From Truepera radiovictrix DSM 17093 (GTDB lineage: Bacteria > Deinococcota > Deinococci > Deinococcales > Trueperaceae): DNA of 64,000 bases. This document shows, piece by piece, positions 33,870-41,980 of the stretch (positions are counted from its first letter, which is position 1; each line of letters begins with the position of its first letter). The position numbers and the translations under genes were made by a program. Where the stretch lies: positions 2,919,001-2,983,000 of the forward strand of contig NC_014221.1 of NCBI RefSeq assembly GCF_000092425.1, in the 5' to 3' direction. Below the pieces are notes generated by a model. The model worked only from the letters and a program-made list of their open reading frames with translations. It made no database searches and was not told the origin of the DNA.

Positions 33870-34106
33870 ATGCTAGAAGTCACCGTGGCGGAAGCCAAAG
33901 CCAAACTGAGCGAAATCATCAAGCGCGTCGAAGAAGGCGAGCAGGTCACCATCACCCGCAGGGGAAAACCCGTGGCGCGCCTCAGCGCCACCCAAGCACC
34001 CAAAAAGCCTTTGCCTTCACGCGCCGAATTTCGGGAAAAGCACGGCAACATCAAGACGAGTGCCGTTGAAGACCTTATTGCGATGCGTGAAGAGTACCGC
34101 TACTAG
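33870..34106 (+). CDS. Phd/YefM-type antitoxin
   Basis: 78 residues. The N-terminal Phd fold has EVTVAEAKAKLSEIIKRVEEG and VTITRRGKPVARL; the C-terminal ~30 residues (acidic and aromatic) are the toxin-binding tail. It would bind the operator just upstream and neutralise the PIN toxin at 34,249. The two genes were probably adjacent (TAG followed directly by GTG) before a 142-bp insertion; the TAG stop is part of the CTAG target duplication. Confidence 0.9.
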   Translation: MLEVTVAEAKAKLSEIIKRVEEGEQVTITRRGKPVARLSATQAPKKPLPSRAEFREKHGNIKTSAVEDLIAMREEYRY

Positions 34107-34248
34107 AAGCCATCTCAAAAACCCTTGGCGGGCTTTGCACGACGAGGTACTAGGCCCGCTAGGGCCGGGCTCGTGCCCGTACTAGGGAGCTGGGCGAGTA
34201 AGATAAAACGCTCAGAGTCTGAAAAGCCATTTTTGAGATGAGTTCTAG
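34103..34248 (+). mobile_element. MITE-like insertion with CTAG target duplication
   Basis: Ends CTAGAAGCCATCTCAAAAA (34,103-) and, reading inward from the other end, CTAGAACTCATCTCAAAAA (to 34,248) are inverted repeats. CTAG at 34,103-34,106 and 34,245-34,248 is the likely duplicated target, as for some IS5-family elements. About 138 bp between, no ORF. A mosaic palindromic repeat is nested at 34,146-34,187. Confidence 0.75.
34146..34187 (+). repeat. Mosaic palindromic repeat nested in the MITE
   Basis: Contains GGTACTAGGCCCGCTAGGGC and CGTGCCCGTACTAG, the same core as the copies at 14.4, 15.0 and 17.3 kb. Lacks the outer AGGTCA/TAACCT ends. Confidence 0.7.
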
Positions 34249-34692
34249 GTGATTTACCTCGACACGAGCTTCTTGATTCCCTACTACCTCAAAGAGAGCA
34301 GCAGCAAAGCCGTAGAGCTTGTGCTTCAAGCCGCCCCCGTAGGAAGCCTCGCCGTCAGCACCTGGACGCGGGTCGAGTTCATCAGCACCGTTGCGCGCAA
34401 GGTTCGCATGAAAGAGCTCACGAAAGGGAACGCTACCGCTCACGCGCAAGCCCTCGAGCACGACCTGCAAGACGGTTTTCAACTACTCCCTTGCACCACC
34501 GCCGATTTCGAGCTCTCTGGACAACTGCTCCTCTTAGACCCCGCGCTGGGTCTGCGTGGGCCTGACGCCCTGCACTTAGCCCTGGCTCGCAGGCACGAAG
34601 CGCAAATCTACAGCCTGGACAAGACCCTCATTCACGCCGCCACCGCCCTGGGCATTCCCGCGACTGACGCCAACATCTCAGGAGAAGCATGA
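34249..34692 (+). CDS. vapC: PIN-domain toxin (VapC-like)
   Basis: 147 residues. All four PIN acidic residues are visible: YLDTSFL (Asp5), WTRVEF (Glu), GPDALHLAL (Asp) and SLDKTL (Asp). VapC toxins are RNases that cut tRNA or rRNA when the antitoxin is lost. Its TGA overlaps the methylase ATG (ATGA), so methylase translation is coupled to toxin translation. The MITE between vapB and vapC probably weakens antitoxin-toxin coupling. Confidence 0.9.
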   Translation: MIYLDTSFLIPYYLKESSSKAVELVLQAAPVGSLAVSTWTRVEFISTVARKVRMKELTKGNATAHAQALEHDLQDGFQLLPCTTADFELSGQLLLLDPALGLRGPDALHLALARRHEAQIYSLDKTLIHAATALGIPATDANISGEA

Positions 34693-37600
34693 CCAAGCGC
34701 CTCATCGAACACCGCCTACCCTTGGCGGAAGTCTCCGTGGAGTCCGCTCGAGAAAAGAGCATCCGGCACGGGCACATTTCTACCTTGCACATCTGGTGGG
34801 CGCGCCGCCCCTTGGCGGCCAGCCGCGCCGCCGTTTTCGCCACGCTGGTACCCGACTCGGAGGAGAACTACGAGCTGGTGAAGAAGATCGTGCCGTGGGA
34901 GGCGGTCAAAGACGGGAACAACGCAGCTATCCTAAAGGCCCGCCGGAAGGTCTTGGAGGCTAACGGCGGTAAGCCGCCCAAGGTGCTCGACCCCTTCGCG
35001 GGTGGTGGAGCCATTCCTCTGGAGGCTCTGCGCCTGGGCTGCGAGACCTACGCGTTGGACCTCAACCCCGTCGCGCATATCATCCAGCGGGCGACCCTGG
35101 AATACCCCCAGAAGTTCGGCCAGCCCAACTCGCGCCCTGTTCCCGATTATATCCTCTCCCCCCCTCCCCCTCTCCTTGAAGGAGAGGGGGTGAAGGGGGT
35201 GAGGTCGTACATCCGCGACTTGGCCCGCGAGTTACGCCAGCGCGCCACCGACGCTGAAAGCCTACTGTGGCAAGCCCTGCGAAACCGCCAGCTCGAGCAG
35301 GCCAAATTTCGCCGTCAGCACCCCATCGGGCGCTATATTTGCGACTTCTACTGCCACGAAGCCAGACTCGTCATCGAACTTGACGGCAGCATTCATGATG
35401 AACCCAAGCAAGCCGAGTACGACCGAGTCCGCGAAGCCGAGCTTAAAGCTCAAGGCTACACGATACTCAGGTTTCGCAACCGAGAGGTGCTGGAAAACAC
35501 CGAGGAGGTGCTGGGGCGCATCGCTGACACCCTAGCTGCCGGTCGTTGGAAACAAGGGGGTCTAGGATTCAACGAGGATTCCGAGCGCGTAACGGCCTAC
35601 AAGAAGAACCCATTAGCAGCAGAGGTGCGCTACTGGGGCGAATGGGTGCTCGAGCGCGCCAGAAGCGAGCTGGCAGAGTTCTACCCGGCAGACCCCGACG
35701 GCAAGACGCCCATAGCCTACCTGTGGGCCAGGACCGTCACCTGCATCAACCCAGCCTGCCGCGCCGAGGTGCCGCTGGTCAGGCAGTGGTGGCTTGCCAA
35801 GAAGCCAGGCAAGCGCTTAGCCCTCTCCCCACAACCCCCTCTCCCCTCGGGAGAGGGGGCGAAGGGGGTGAGGGTCTCCTTCAAGGTCGTTGAAGTCGGC
35901 AGCAAAGAAACGTGGCCAGACGAGGGCACCATTACACGGGGCAATGCGGTTTGTCCTGTATGTAGTACGGTGATTCCTAGCCGAACAACTCAGGAGCAGG
36001 CCAGGCAGAACAAGTGGGGACAGCGGCTTCTCGCTGTGGTTCTATCATCCTCGACGAGTAGCGGCAAGAGCTATCGCGCAGCGACAGATGATGACTTATG
36101 TATTTTTGAACAGGCAGCCGCCAAGCTAGAGGCGCTAAAGCAGGAAATGACCTTTGACGGTCTGCCTATTATTCCCGAAGAACCCATACCCTATGAACCA
36201 AGAGCCTTCACACCCTGCATCTACGGCTTTGACAAGTGGGGCGAACTCTTCAACCCCCGCCAAGCCCTCTCGCTCGTCACCTTCGCCAAGTGGGTACGCG
36301 AAGCCCACGCGGAGATGCAGCGGCAGGGGATGGATGAGGAATGGGCTCGAGGGGTAGCGACGTATTTGGGTATACTTGCTGACCGCCTTGCCGATAGAGC
36401 TTCAACGGTTTGCCGTTGGGACAATACAGGTGAATCCATCATGAATACTTTTGCTCGCCAAGCTTTGCCGATGGTATGGGACTTTGTTGAAGTCAATCCA
36501 ATGAGTGAGCAAACTGGGGGTTGGTTGGGAGCAATTGATTGGGTGCTCAGAGTTGTCGAACATTCTGCCCAATCATCTTCTTGCCCTGCAAATGTACTCC
36601 GAGGCTCTGCCACTCGCATTCCCTTAGAGGACAACTCCCTCGACGCCATCATCACCGACCCACCCTACTACGACGCCGTACCCTACGCTGACCTCTCCGA
36701 CTTTTTTTATGTCTGGCTAAAGCGAACCATTGGGCACTTGTACCCAGCAGACTTTCGCACGCCACTTACGCCAAAAGCGCAGGAAGCGGTGCAGAACCCG
36801 GTGCGGCATGGTGGCGACAACAGCAAGGCCAAAGTCTTTTTCGAGGACATGATGGCGCAAGCCTTTAAGGAGATGTACCGCGTGCTTAAACCCAAGGGGC
36901 AGGCGACGATTGTCTTTGCCCACAAGTCCACCGATGCGTGGGAGACGCTGATTAACGCGCTCATCAAGGCGGGCTTCACGGTGGAGGCATCATGGCCGCT
37001 ACATACGGAGATGGCGACGCGGCTGCGGGCTAGGGGCTCAGCGGCCCTAGCCTCGTCCACCTTCCTCAACTGCTCTAAGCGCAGCTTTTCTCCCTCTCCT
37101 GGGGGAGAGGGCCGGGGTGAGGGGCCAATTGGTTACTTCAACCAGGTGCGCAGGGAGATGCAGGCAGCCATCCGCCCGCAGCTCAAGGAGTTCTGGGACG
37201 CGGGCATTCGCGGCGCGGACTTTTTCATGTCGGCCATCGGGCCAGGCCTAGAGTCCTACAGCCGTTACGACGAGGTTAGGCGGGCCAGCGGCGAGCCGGT
37301 CAGTGTGGGCGAGTTTCTGGACGAGGTGCGCAAGATCGTCATGGAGTTCGCGCTGCAACAGGTTCTCTCCCCCTTCGCTCCCTCTCCCGGGGGGAGAGGG
37401 GATTGGGGGGTGAGGGTAGATGAGCCCTCGCAGTTCACACTCTTGACGCTCTGGGCCTACGGCTACGAGCTGCCTTCGGACGAGGCGCGCAAGTTGGCGC
37501 AATCGAGCGGCATCGAGCTGAGGGAGCTGAGCGACATGGGCCTGGTGAGCGTAAGGGGCGAGAAGGCCAACCTGCTCACCGCCAGGGAGCGGCTGAGAAA

Positions 37601-37886
37601 AGACGACGCTCTGGGCCAGCCCACCCTGAAAGCGCCGCAGGTGCCCATCGTGGACGCCATGCACCGCGCGCTCACGCTCTTGCCCGCGGGCCGCCAGGCG
37701 ATTTCGGACTACTTGGAGGTCGTGAAGTACCGCAAGTCCGAGAGCTTCTGGCGTACCACCCAGGCCTTCGCGGAGGTGCTGGGCGACGAGGAGAGCGAGG
37801 GGCGGGCGCTGGACGAACTGCTGACCCTGCGCGACAACCTGCCGGAGCCCACGCAGAGCGCGCAGCAGGGGCTCTTCACCTCATGA
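34689..37886 (+). CDS. DUF1156 DNA methylase with embedded DUF559 nuclease domain and repeats
   Basis: 1065 residues. Start overlaps vapC (ATGA). The N-terminal DUF1156 (IEHRLPLAEVSVESAREKS, HIWWARRPLAASRAA) and SAM motif DPFAGGGAIPLEALRLG lead to LNPVAHIIQRATLE. An unrelated ~118-residue segment (about 172-290) follows: LARELRQRATDAESLLWQAL, IGRYICDFYC and VIELDGSIHD are DUF559/Vsr-like nuclease motifs. The methylase resumes at AAEVRYWGEWVLERARSEL; two CxxC-type pairs (CINPAC, CPVC) follow, and DPPYYD is the catalytic motif IV (about 657). Four repeat-derived peptides are spaced through it. Part of it (about 35,940-36,640) is clearly more AT-rich. Probably adenine-specific. Confidence 0.88.
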   Translation: MTKRLIEHRLPLAEVSVESAREKSIRHGHISTLHIWWARRPLAASRAAVFATLVPDSEENYELVKKIVPWEAVKDGNNAAILKARRKVLEANGGKPPKVLDPFAGGGAIPLEALRLGCETYALDLNPVAHIIQRATLEYPQKFGQPNSRPVPDYILSPPPPLLEGEGVKGVRSYIRDLARELRQRATDAESLLWQALRNRQLEQAKFRRQHPIGRYICDFYCHEARLVIELDGSIHDEPKQAEYDRVREAELKAQGYTILRFRNREVLENTEEVLGRIADTLAAGRWKQGGLGFNEDSERVTAYKKNPLAAEVRYWGEWVLERARSELAEFYPADPDGKTPIAYLWARTVTCINPACRAEVPLVRQWWLAKKPGKRLALSPQPPLPSGEGAKGVRVSFKVVEVGSKETWPDEGTITRGNAVCPVCSTVIPSRTTQEQARQNKWGQRLLAVVLSSSTSSGKSYRAATDDDLCIFEQAAAKLEALKQEMTFDGLPIIPEEPIPYEPRAFTPCIYGFDKWGELFNPRQALSLVTFAKWVREAHAEMQRQGMDEEWARGVATYLGILADRLADRASTVCRWDNTGESIMNTFARQALPMVWDFVEVNPMSEQTGGWLGAIDWVLRVVEHSAQSSSCPANVLRGSATRIPLEDNSLDAIITDPPYYDAVPYADLSDFFYVWLKRTIGHLYPADFRTPLTPKAQEAVQNPVRHGGDNSKAKVFFEDMMAQAFKEMYRVLKPKGQATIVFAHKSTDAWETLINALIKAGFTVEASWPLHTEMATRLRARGSAALASSTFLNCSKRSFSPSPGGEGRGEGPIGYFNQVRREMQAAIRPQLKEFWDAGIRGADFFMSAIGPGLESYSRYDEVRRASGEPVSVGEFLDEVRKIVMEFALQQVLSPFAPSPGGRGDWGVRVDEPSQFTLLTLWAYGYELPSDEARKLAQSSGIELRELSDMGLVSVRGEKANLLTARERLRKDDALGQPTLKAPQVPIVDAMHRALTLLPAGRQAISDYLEVVKYRKSESFWRTTQAFAEVLGDEESEGRALDELLTLRDNLPEPTQSAQQGLFTS
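35153..35203 (+). repeat. CTCTCC-type hairpin repeat 1 in the methylase gene
   Basis: CCCCCTCTCC ttgaa GGAGAGGGGG followed by TGAAGGGGGTGAGG; in frame (PPPLLEGEGVKGVR). It directly precedes the DUF559 segment. Confidence 0.9.
35821..35873 (+). repeat. CTCTCC-type hairpin repeat 2 in the methylase gene
   Basis: CCCCCTCTCC/GGAGAGGGGG hairpin with tail CGAAGGGGGTGAGG; in frame (PPLPSGEGAKGVR). Lies between the two Cys pairs. Confidence 0.9.
37090..37125 (+). repeat. CTCTCC-type hairpin repeat 3 in the methylase gene
   Basis: CCCTCTCC/GGAGAGGG with tail CCGGGGTGAGG; in frame (SPSPGGEGRGEG). The tail variant shows it is not a recent copy of repeat 1 or 2. Confidence 0.85.
37364..37416 (+). repeat. 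CTCTCC-type hairpin repeat 4 in the methylase gene
   Basis: CCCTCTCCC/GGGAGAGGG with tail GATTGGGGGGTGAGG; in frame (APSPGGRGDWGVR). Confidence 0.85.
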
Positions 37887-37950
37887 CCCTTTGCTGCATA
37901 CGCAGCTTATGCGCCACTGTTATGCGCTACGATAGGCATGGAGGCTTAAG

Positions 37951-38190
37951 ATGCGCGTGACGGTAAATGTTCCCGATGACATCGGCAAGACTGCCGAGCA
38001 GGTCGCTAAGCAAGCGGGCAAGTCGGTGTCGGCGCTCTACGCCGAAGCGATCGAGGCGCACGTCAAGGCGCTCAGGCGCAAGCAGGCGATAGAAGCCATC
38101 AACAGCCTTATCGGCAAGACCTACGTCGTACCGGACTTTGATGAGCAGCTAAAGAAAATGCGGCGCGAGTCGGACAGGGACTTTGAGTGA
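37951..38190 (+). CDS. Ribbon-helix-helix antitoxin (VapB-like)
   Basis: 79 residues. MRVTVNVPDDIGKTAEQVAK is an RHH strand plus helix; GKSVSALYAEAIEAHVK is helix 2. The acidic tail (EQLKKMRRESDRDFE) likely binds the toxin. GGAGG lies 8 nt upstream. The 64-bp gap after the methylase has TACGAT as a possible -10, so the module may also have its own promoter. Overlaps the toxin gene (GTGA). Confidence 0.88.
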   Translation: MRVTVNVPDDIGKTAEQVAKQAGKSVSALYAEAIEAHVKALRRKQAIEAINSLIGKTYVVPDFDEQLKKMRRESDRDFE

Positions 38191-38579
38191 TTGGGCTGGA
38201 TACAGGGGTGTTCATCCGTCTCCTCAAAGAGGATAAGGGGGCGCTCGAGCTTTGGGACGAGGTCACGGCTGGACCGCAAGAGGAGGCCCTGGTTTCTTGC
38301 ATCACGCTTTACGAGCTACAACGCAGCGGCCTTCGCGGGCTTACCGAAGGAGAGAAGACGGATCGGTTTTTAGACGCGCTGCCACAGGTCTGCAGCATCT
38401 TGTGGCTACGTGACGCTGAATCGATGCGGCGCGCGACGCGGCTTGCTCACGGCAACGGCCTAGCGATGGCCGACGCCCTGATTTTGTTTTCACTCATCGA
38501 AGCGGGCGCTGAGGTCATTTACACCACCGACAGCGATTTTGAAGCGTACAAGGCAGGCCCGCGCATCGTGAGGCTATAG
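38187..38579 (+). CDS. vapC: PIN-domain toxin (VapC-like), second module
   Basis: 130 residues. Acidic residues: GLDTGVF (Asp5), TLYELQR (Glu), MADALILF (Asp), TTDSDFEAY (Asp). GTG start overlaps the antitoxin stop; only 7 nt separate its own stop from the DUF499 gene. Not closely similar to the 34,249 toxin, so the two modules have separate origins. Confidence 0.9.
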   Translation: MIGLDTGVFIRLLKEDKGALELWDEVTAGPQEEALVSCITLYELQRSGLRGLTEGEKTDRFLDALPQVCSILWLRDAESMRRATRLAHGNGLAMADALILFSLIEAGAEVIYTTDSDFEAYKAGPRIVRL

Positions 38580-38586
38580 GGGGAGA

Positions 38587-41500
38587 ATGACAACGGACTA
38601 CGACCGCGTCGGCCAGGCGCTCAAGCTCTACGCGGACAGCGTGCGCGCCTACACGCTGCGCAAGCTCAAGGGTCACTACGGTTCGGGCAGGGCGTGGCTC
38701 GAGGCCTACCTCGGCTCGTTCAAGTCCGAGAGCCGTCGCCAGAACGCCATCGCAAACCTGAAGAACCAGCAGGCGCCGGAGGACGTCTTCGACATCGTAC
38801 ACGTCAAGGACTTGCTCTTAGCCAACCAAGACGTGTTCCGGGATGACTTTAAACGCTCCTTGCAAAAAGCGGCGACCTGGGCCGACGAGATCGTGGAGGT
38901 GCGCCACAAGTACGCACACCAACAGGATATCCCCGCCGAAGACGTGACGCGCGCGCTCGACTCCATGGCCCGCATCCTCATCTCCATCGGCGCGGACGAG
39001 CACGCGCAGGCCATCAAGAACCTGCGGGACAACGCGCCGCCCCAAGCCAGCCCCAGCACGCAGCTCGCCCCTTGGTGGCAGCACGCCGAGCCGCACGAGG
39101 ACATCAAAAAGGGTGGCTTTGACGAGAGCACCTTCGCCGCCAAGCTCGACGACGTGGTAGCGGGCAAGGCGCCCCCGGAGTACGGGCGGGCCGAGGAGTT
39201 CCTCCGCAAGACCTACCTGACCCGCGAGCTTCGCAGCCTCCTGGTGGACACGCTAAAGCGCCTCGCGGGAACGGGCGGCGAGGCGGTGGTGCAGCTGCGC
39301 ACGCCCTTCGGGGGCGGCAAGACCCACACCCTGATCGCGCTTTACCACCTCGTCAAGAGTGCGGCGGACATCGAAGGCATGTCGGACATCCAGACGCTGC
39401 TCAGGGAAGCTGGGCTAGATCACGTGCCGCACGCGCGCTGCGCGGTGGTGGTTGGCACGGACGTGAGCGTAGAACCCCGGGAAGCCGAAGCGGGCGTCAC
39501 CGTCCACACGCTTTGGGGTGAGATCGCCTACCAGCTCGGCGGCAGGGCAGGCTATGAGGTCGTGAGGGCCAGCGACGAGAGCCGCATCAGCCCCAGCAAG
39601 GACACCCTGAGGACCCTTATTGGCAAGTACAGCAGGGTGCTCATTCTGCTGGACGAGCTGCTCGTTTACCAGGTGCGCGCCAGCGCGGTGGTGGTGGGGG
39701 ACAGCAACCTGCAGGCGCAGACCTTCGCGTTTCTGCAGTCGCTGACCGAAGTGGTGAGCTCGTCGAAAGGTACCGCTCTGGTGACGACTTTCCCCGAGTC
39801 ACACCTGGAGTACTACGACCACGAGAGGGCACAAAGCGTCTTTGACACCCTCGGCAAAATTCTGGGCCGCGTGGAGGCCACGCGCGTGCCGGTGCAAGGT
39901 GAGGAGATCTTCGAGGTAGTGCGGCGCCGCCTCTTCCGCAGGATCGACGAGGCGCAGGCTAGAGGGGTGGTAGCGGCCTACCAGGGGCTCTACGAAAACT
40001 ACCGCGACGACCTGCCCACGGACGTGCGCAGCCAGGATTACGGCAGGCGCATGCTGCGCGCCTACCCCTTCCACCCCGAGCTTATCGACGTGCTCTACGA
40101 GCGTTGGGGCACCATGCAGACCTTCCAGAAAACGCGGGGCGTGCTGCGGCTCTTGGCGCGCGTCATCGAGTACGGTTATATGTCCCCCGCCGCCAGACCC
40201 CTCATTGGTCTCGGCGACGTGGGGTTGGAGGACCCGCAGCTCAGAGCGACCGTCATGCAGATCCTGAGGGGCGGCAACTGGGATCCCGTGCTGGCCTCGG
40301 ACATCGTCCCCAGCGATGGCAAGGCCTACCTGACCGACAAGGAGCGCGGCGGGGAGTATGCGAGACACCGGCTCTGCCAGACGACGGCGACGGCCATCTT
40401 CATGTACTCACACTCCGGCGGCGGGGAGAAGGGCGTGACCGAGCCGCGCCTGCGCCTGGCGCTCGTCCAGCCCGACGGCATCTCCCCGACCTTGCTAAGC
40501 GACGCGCTCTCCCGCTTGCGGGGGCGGCTCTACTACCTTTACGGCAACGGCAGCTGGGTCTTTCGGGTACAAGCCAACCTCAACGCGGTCTTGACCGACC
40601 GCATGGGGCAAGTGAAACCCAACGCTGTCGAGGAACGGCTGAAGGACGCGGTGAGCGCTCGCGCGGGCGGCGTCCCGTTCATCAAACCCATCGTCTGGCC
40701 GGAGGAAACCCGCGATATTCCAGACAACGCGCAGCTCAAGCTAGTGGTGTTCTCACCGCAGCAGCCCGCTGACGACAAGGAGAGCCTCGAGCGCGCTACC
40801 TTCGTCTTCCAGAACACGCACGCTTCCAGCCCGCGCGTCAACAAGAACACCGTCCTCTACCTCGCGGGCAGCAGCAGTGATTTCGGCAGGGCGCGTGCCC
40901 TCGTCCGTGAGCTGCTAGCGCTAGAGGAGATCAGCGCCGACCGCGGCTTGGAGCTGTCGCCAGACCAGCGGCTTGACCTCACCGAGCGTCTAGGCAAGAC
41001 CCGTGAGCGCTTACCCGAAGCGGCCAAAGCCTGCTACACCCGTCTTTACGAGCCCCTGGACGCAAGCTCCCAGAAGTTTCGGGTGCACGACGTGAGCGCG
41101 CAGGTCAAGACGGCCCGCAGCCTCGTGGACGCGGTGGTGGAGACGCTGCGCTCGCAGGACCGGTTGCTGGCCGCACTAGACCCTGCGCTGCTCGCCACCG
41201 GTCCCTACGACCTCTGGCCTGCGGATGTGGAGACGGTCAGGTTGCGTGACCTGCGCGACTACTTCCTGCGCCTCCCACACCTTCCCTACTTAGAAAACGA
41301 GGACGTGCTCAGAAACGCCCTCGTCAAAGGTGTAAGAGATGGTCTTTTCGAGATCGCCCTCAAGCGGGACGACAGCACCCCGCGGGTGTGGCGGCGTACC
41401 AACCCGCCCGCAGCCAACGACTTCTTTTTCGCCGACCACTACCTGCTCGCCCGGCCCGGGGTGCTGCACGAACCGGAAGTCAGCAAGCCTGGTGGCGAAG

Positions 41501-41796
41501 TAAAGCCGCCCATCGCCCCAGCCGACCCAGCCCCGCCTTCCAGCAGGGATGGCACCGGCCCTGCCGCGGTCAGCAAGAACAAGACGCACGTGCGGCTCAG
41601 CTTCAACGACCTTAGCATCAGCGACCTGCCCAAGCTTGTGGACGTGGCCTACGCGCTCGAGGATGCCAAGGGTAAAGTCAGTGTCGAGGTGCGCCTGAGC
41701 GCCGAGAATCCTGCCGGTTTGGATGAGAGCCTGCTGGAGCTGAACGTCCGGGAGCTGCTGGCGCAGCAGGGACTACGGGCCGACTGGGAGGACTAA
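38587..41796 (+). CDS. DUF499 ATPase with N-terminal Swt1-like HEPN domain
   Basis: 1069 residues, with AGGGGGAGA 2 nt before ATG. The N-terminal ~130 residues are helical with RHKYAH (106-111), a match to the HEPN RNase motif Rx4H. P-loop GGGKTHT (about 242-248) and Walker B VLILLDELLVYQ (about 348-359) follow in the DUF499 region. A Pro-rich linker at about 965-985 leads to a small C-terminal domain (VRLSFNDLSISDLPKLVDVA). DUF499 ATPases co-occur with DUF1156 methylases in predicted defence loci. Function inferred: nucleotide-driven sensor or motor, perhaps with RNase output. Confidence 0.85.
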   Translation: MTTDYDRVGQALKLYADSVRAYTLRKLKGHYGSGRAWLEAYLGSFKSESRRQNAIANLKNQQAPEDVFDIVHVKDLLLANQDVFRDDFKRSLQKAATWADEIVEVRHKYAHQQDIPAEDVTRALDSMARILISIGADEHAQAIKNLRDNAPPQASPSTQLAPWWQHAEPHEDIKKGGFDESTFAAKLDDVVAGKAPPEYGRAEEFLRKTYLTRELRSLLVDTLKRLAGTGGEAVVQLRTPFGGGKTHTLIALYHLVKSAADIEGMSDIQTLLREAGLDHVPHARCAVVVGTDVSVEPREAEAGVTVHTLWGEIAYQLGGRAGYEVVRASDESRISPSKDTLRTLIGKYSRVLILLDELLVYQVRASAVVVGDSNLQAQTFAFLQSLTEVVSSSKGTALVTTFPESHLEYYDHERAQSVFDTLGKILGRVEATRVPVQGEEIFEVVRRRLFRRIDEAQARGVVAAYQGLYENYRDDLPTDVRSQDYGRRMLRAYPFHPELIDVLYERWGTMQTFQKTRGVLRLLARVIEYGYMSPAARPLIGLGDVGLEDPQLRATVMQILRGGNWDPVLASDIVPSDGKAYLTDKERGGEYARHRLCQTTATAIFMYSHSGGGEKGVTEPRLRLALVQPDGISPTLLSDALSRLRGRLYYLYGNGSWVFRVQANLNAVLTDRMGQVKPNAVEERLKDAVSARAGGVPFIKPIVWPEETRDIPDNAQLKLVVFSPQQPADDKESLERATFVFQNTHASSPRVNKNTVLYLAGSSSDFGRARALVRELLALEEISADRGLELSPDQRLDLTERLGKTRERLPEAAKACYTRLYEPLDASSQKFRVHDVSAQVKTARSLVDAVVETLRSQDRLLAALDPALLATGPYDLWPADVETVRLRDLRDYFLRLPHLPYLENEDVLRNALVKGVRDGLFEIALKRDDSTPRVWRRTNPPAANDFFFADHYLLARPGVLHEPEVSKPGGEVKPPIAPADPAPPSSRDGTGPAAVSKNKTHVRLSFNDLSISDLPKLVDVAYALEDAKGKVSVEVRLSAENPAGLDESLLELNVRELLAQQGLRADWED

Positions 41797-41980
41797 GGGC
41801 GACGCACCGCACTAAACCACCCCCCCTTACGAACGCGCCGAGCACCCTTCTCGCTCTGGCTGTCAGCGCGTCACCGCCGCACACAGAGCGGGGCACTGAC
41901 CCGTCGAGCGCACCTCGCCGACGAATGGGGACAGGGCGTGGCGGGCCGAGGATCTTCACAAAGTGTGACACGAAGTGGGC

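Noticed and set aside
34146-34187. Operator for the toxin gene
   Set aside because: The same palindromic core occurs at unrelated sites (14.4, 15.0, 17.3 kb), so it is a repeat, not a specific operator.
30519-41796. Complete DISARM or BREX system
   Set aside because: DrmA, DrmB, DrmC, PglZ and BrxC/L-type genes are absent; only the helicase and methylase resemble DISARM parts.
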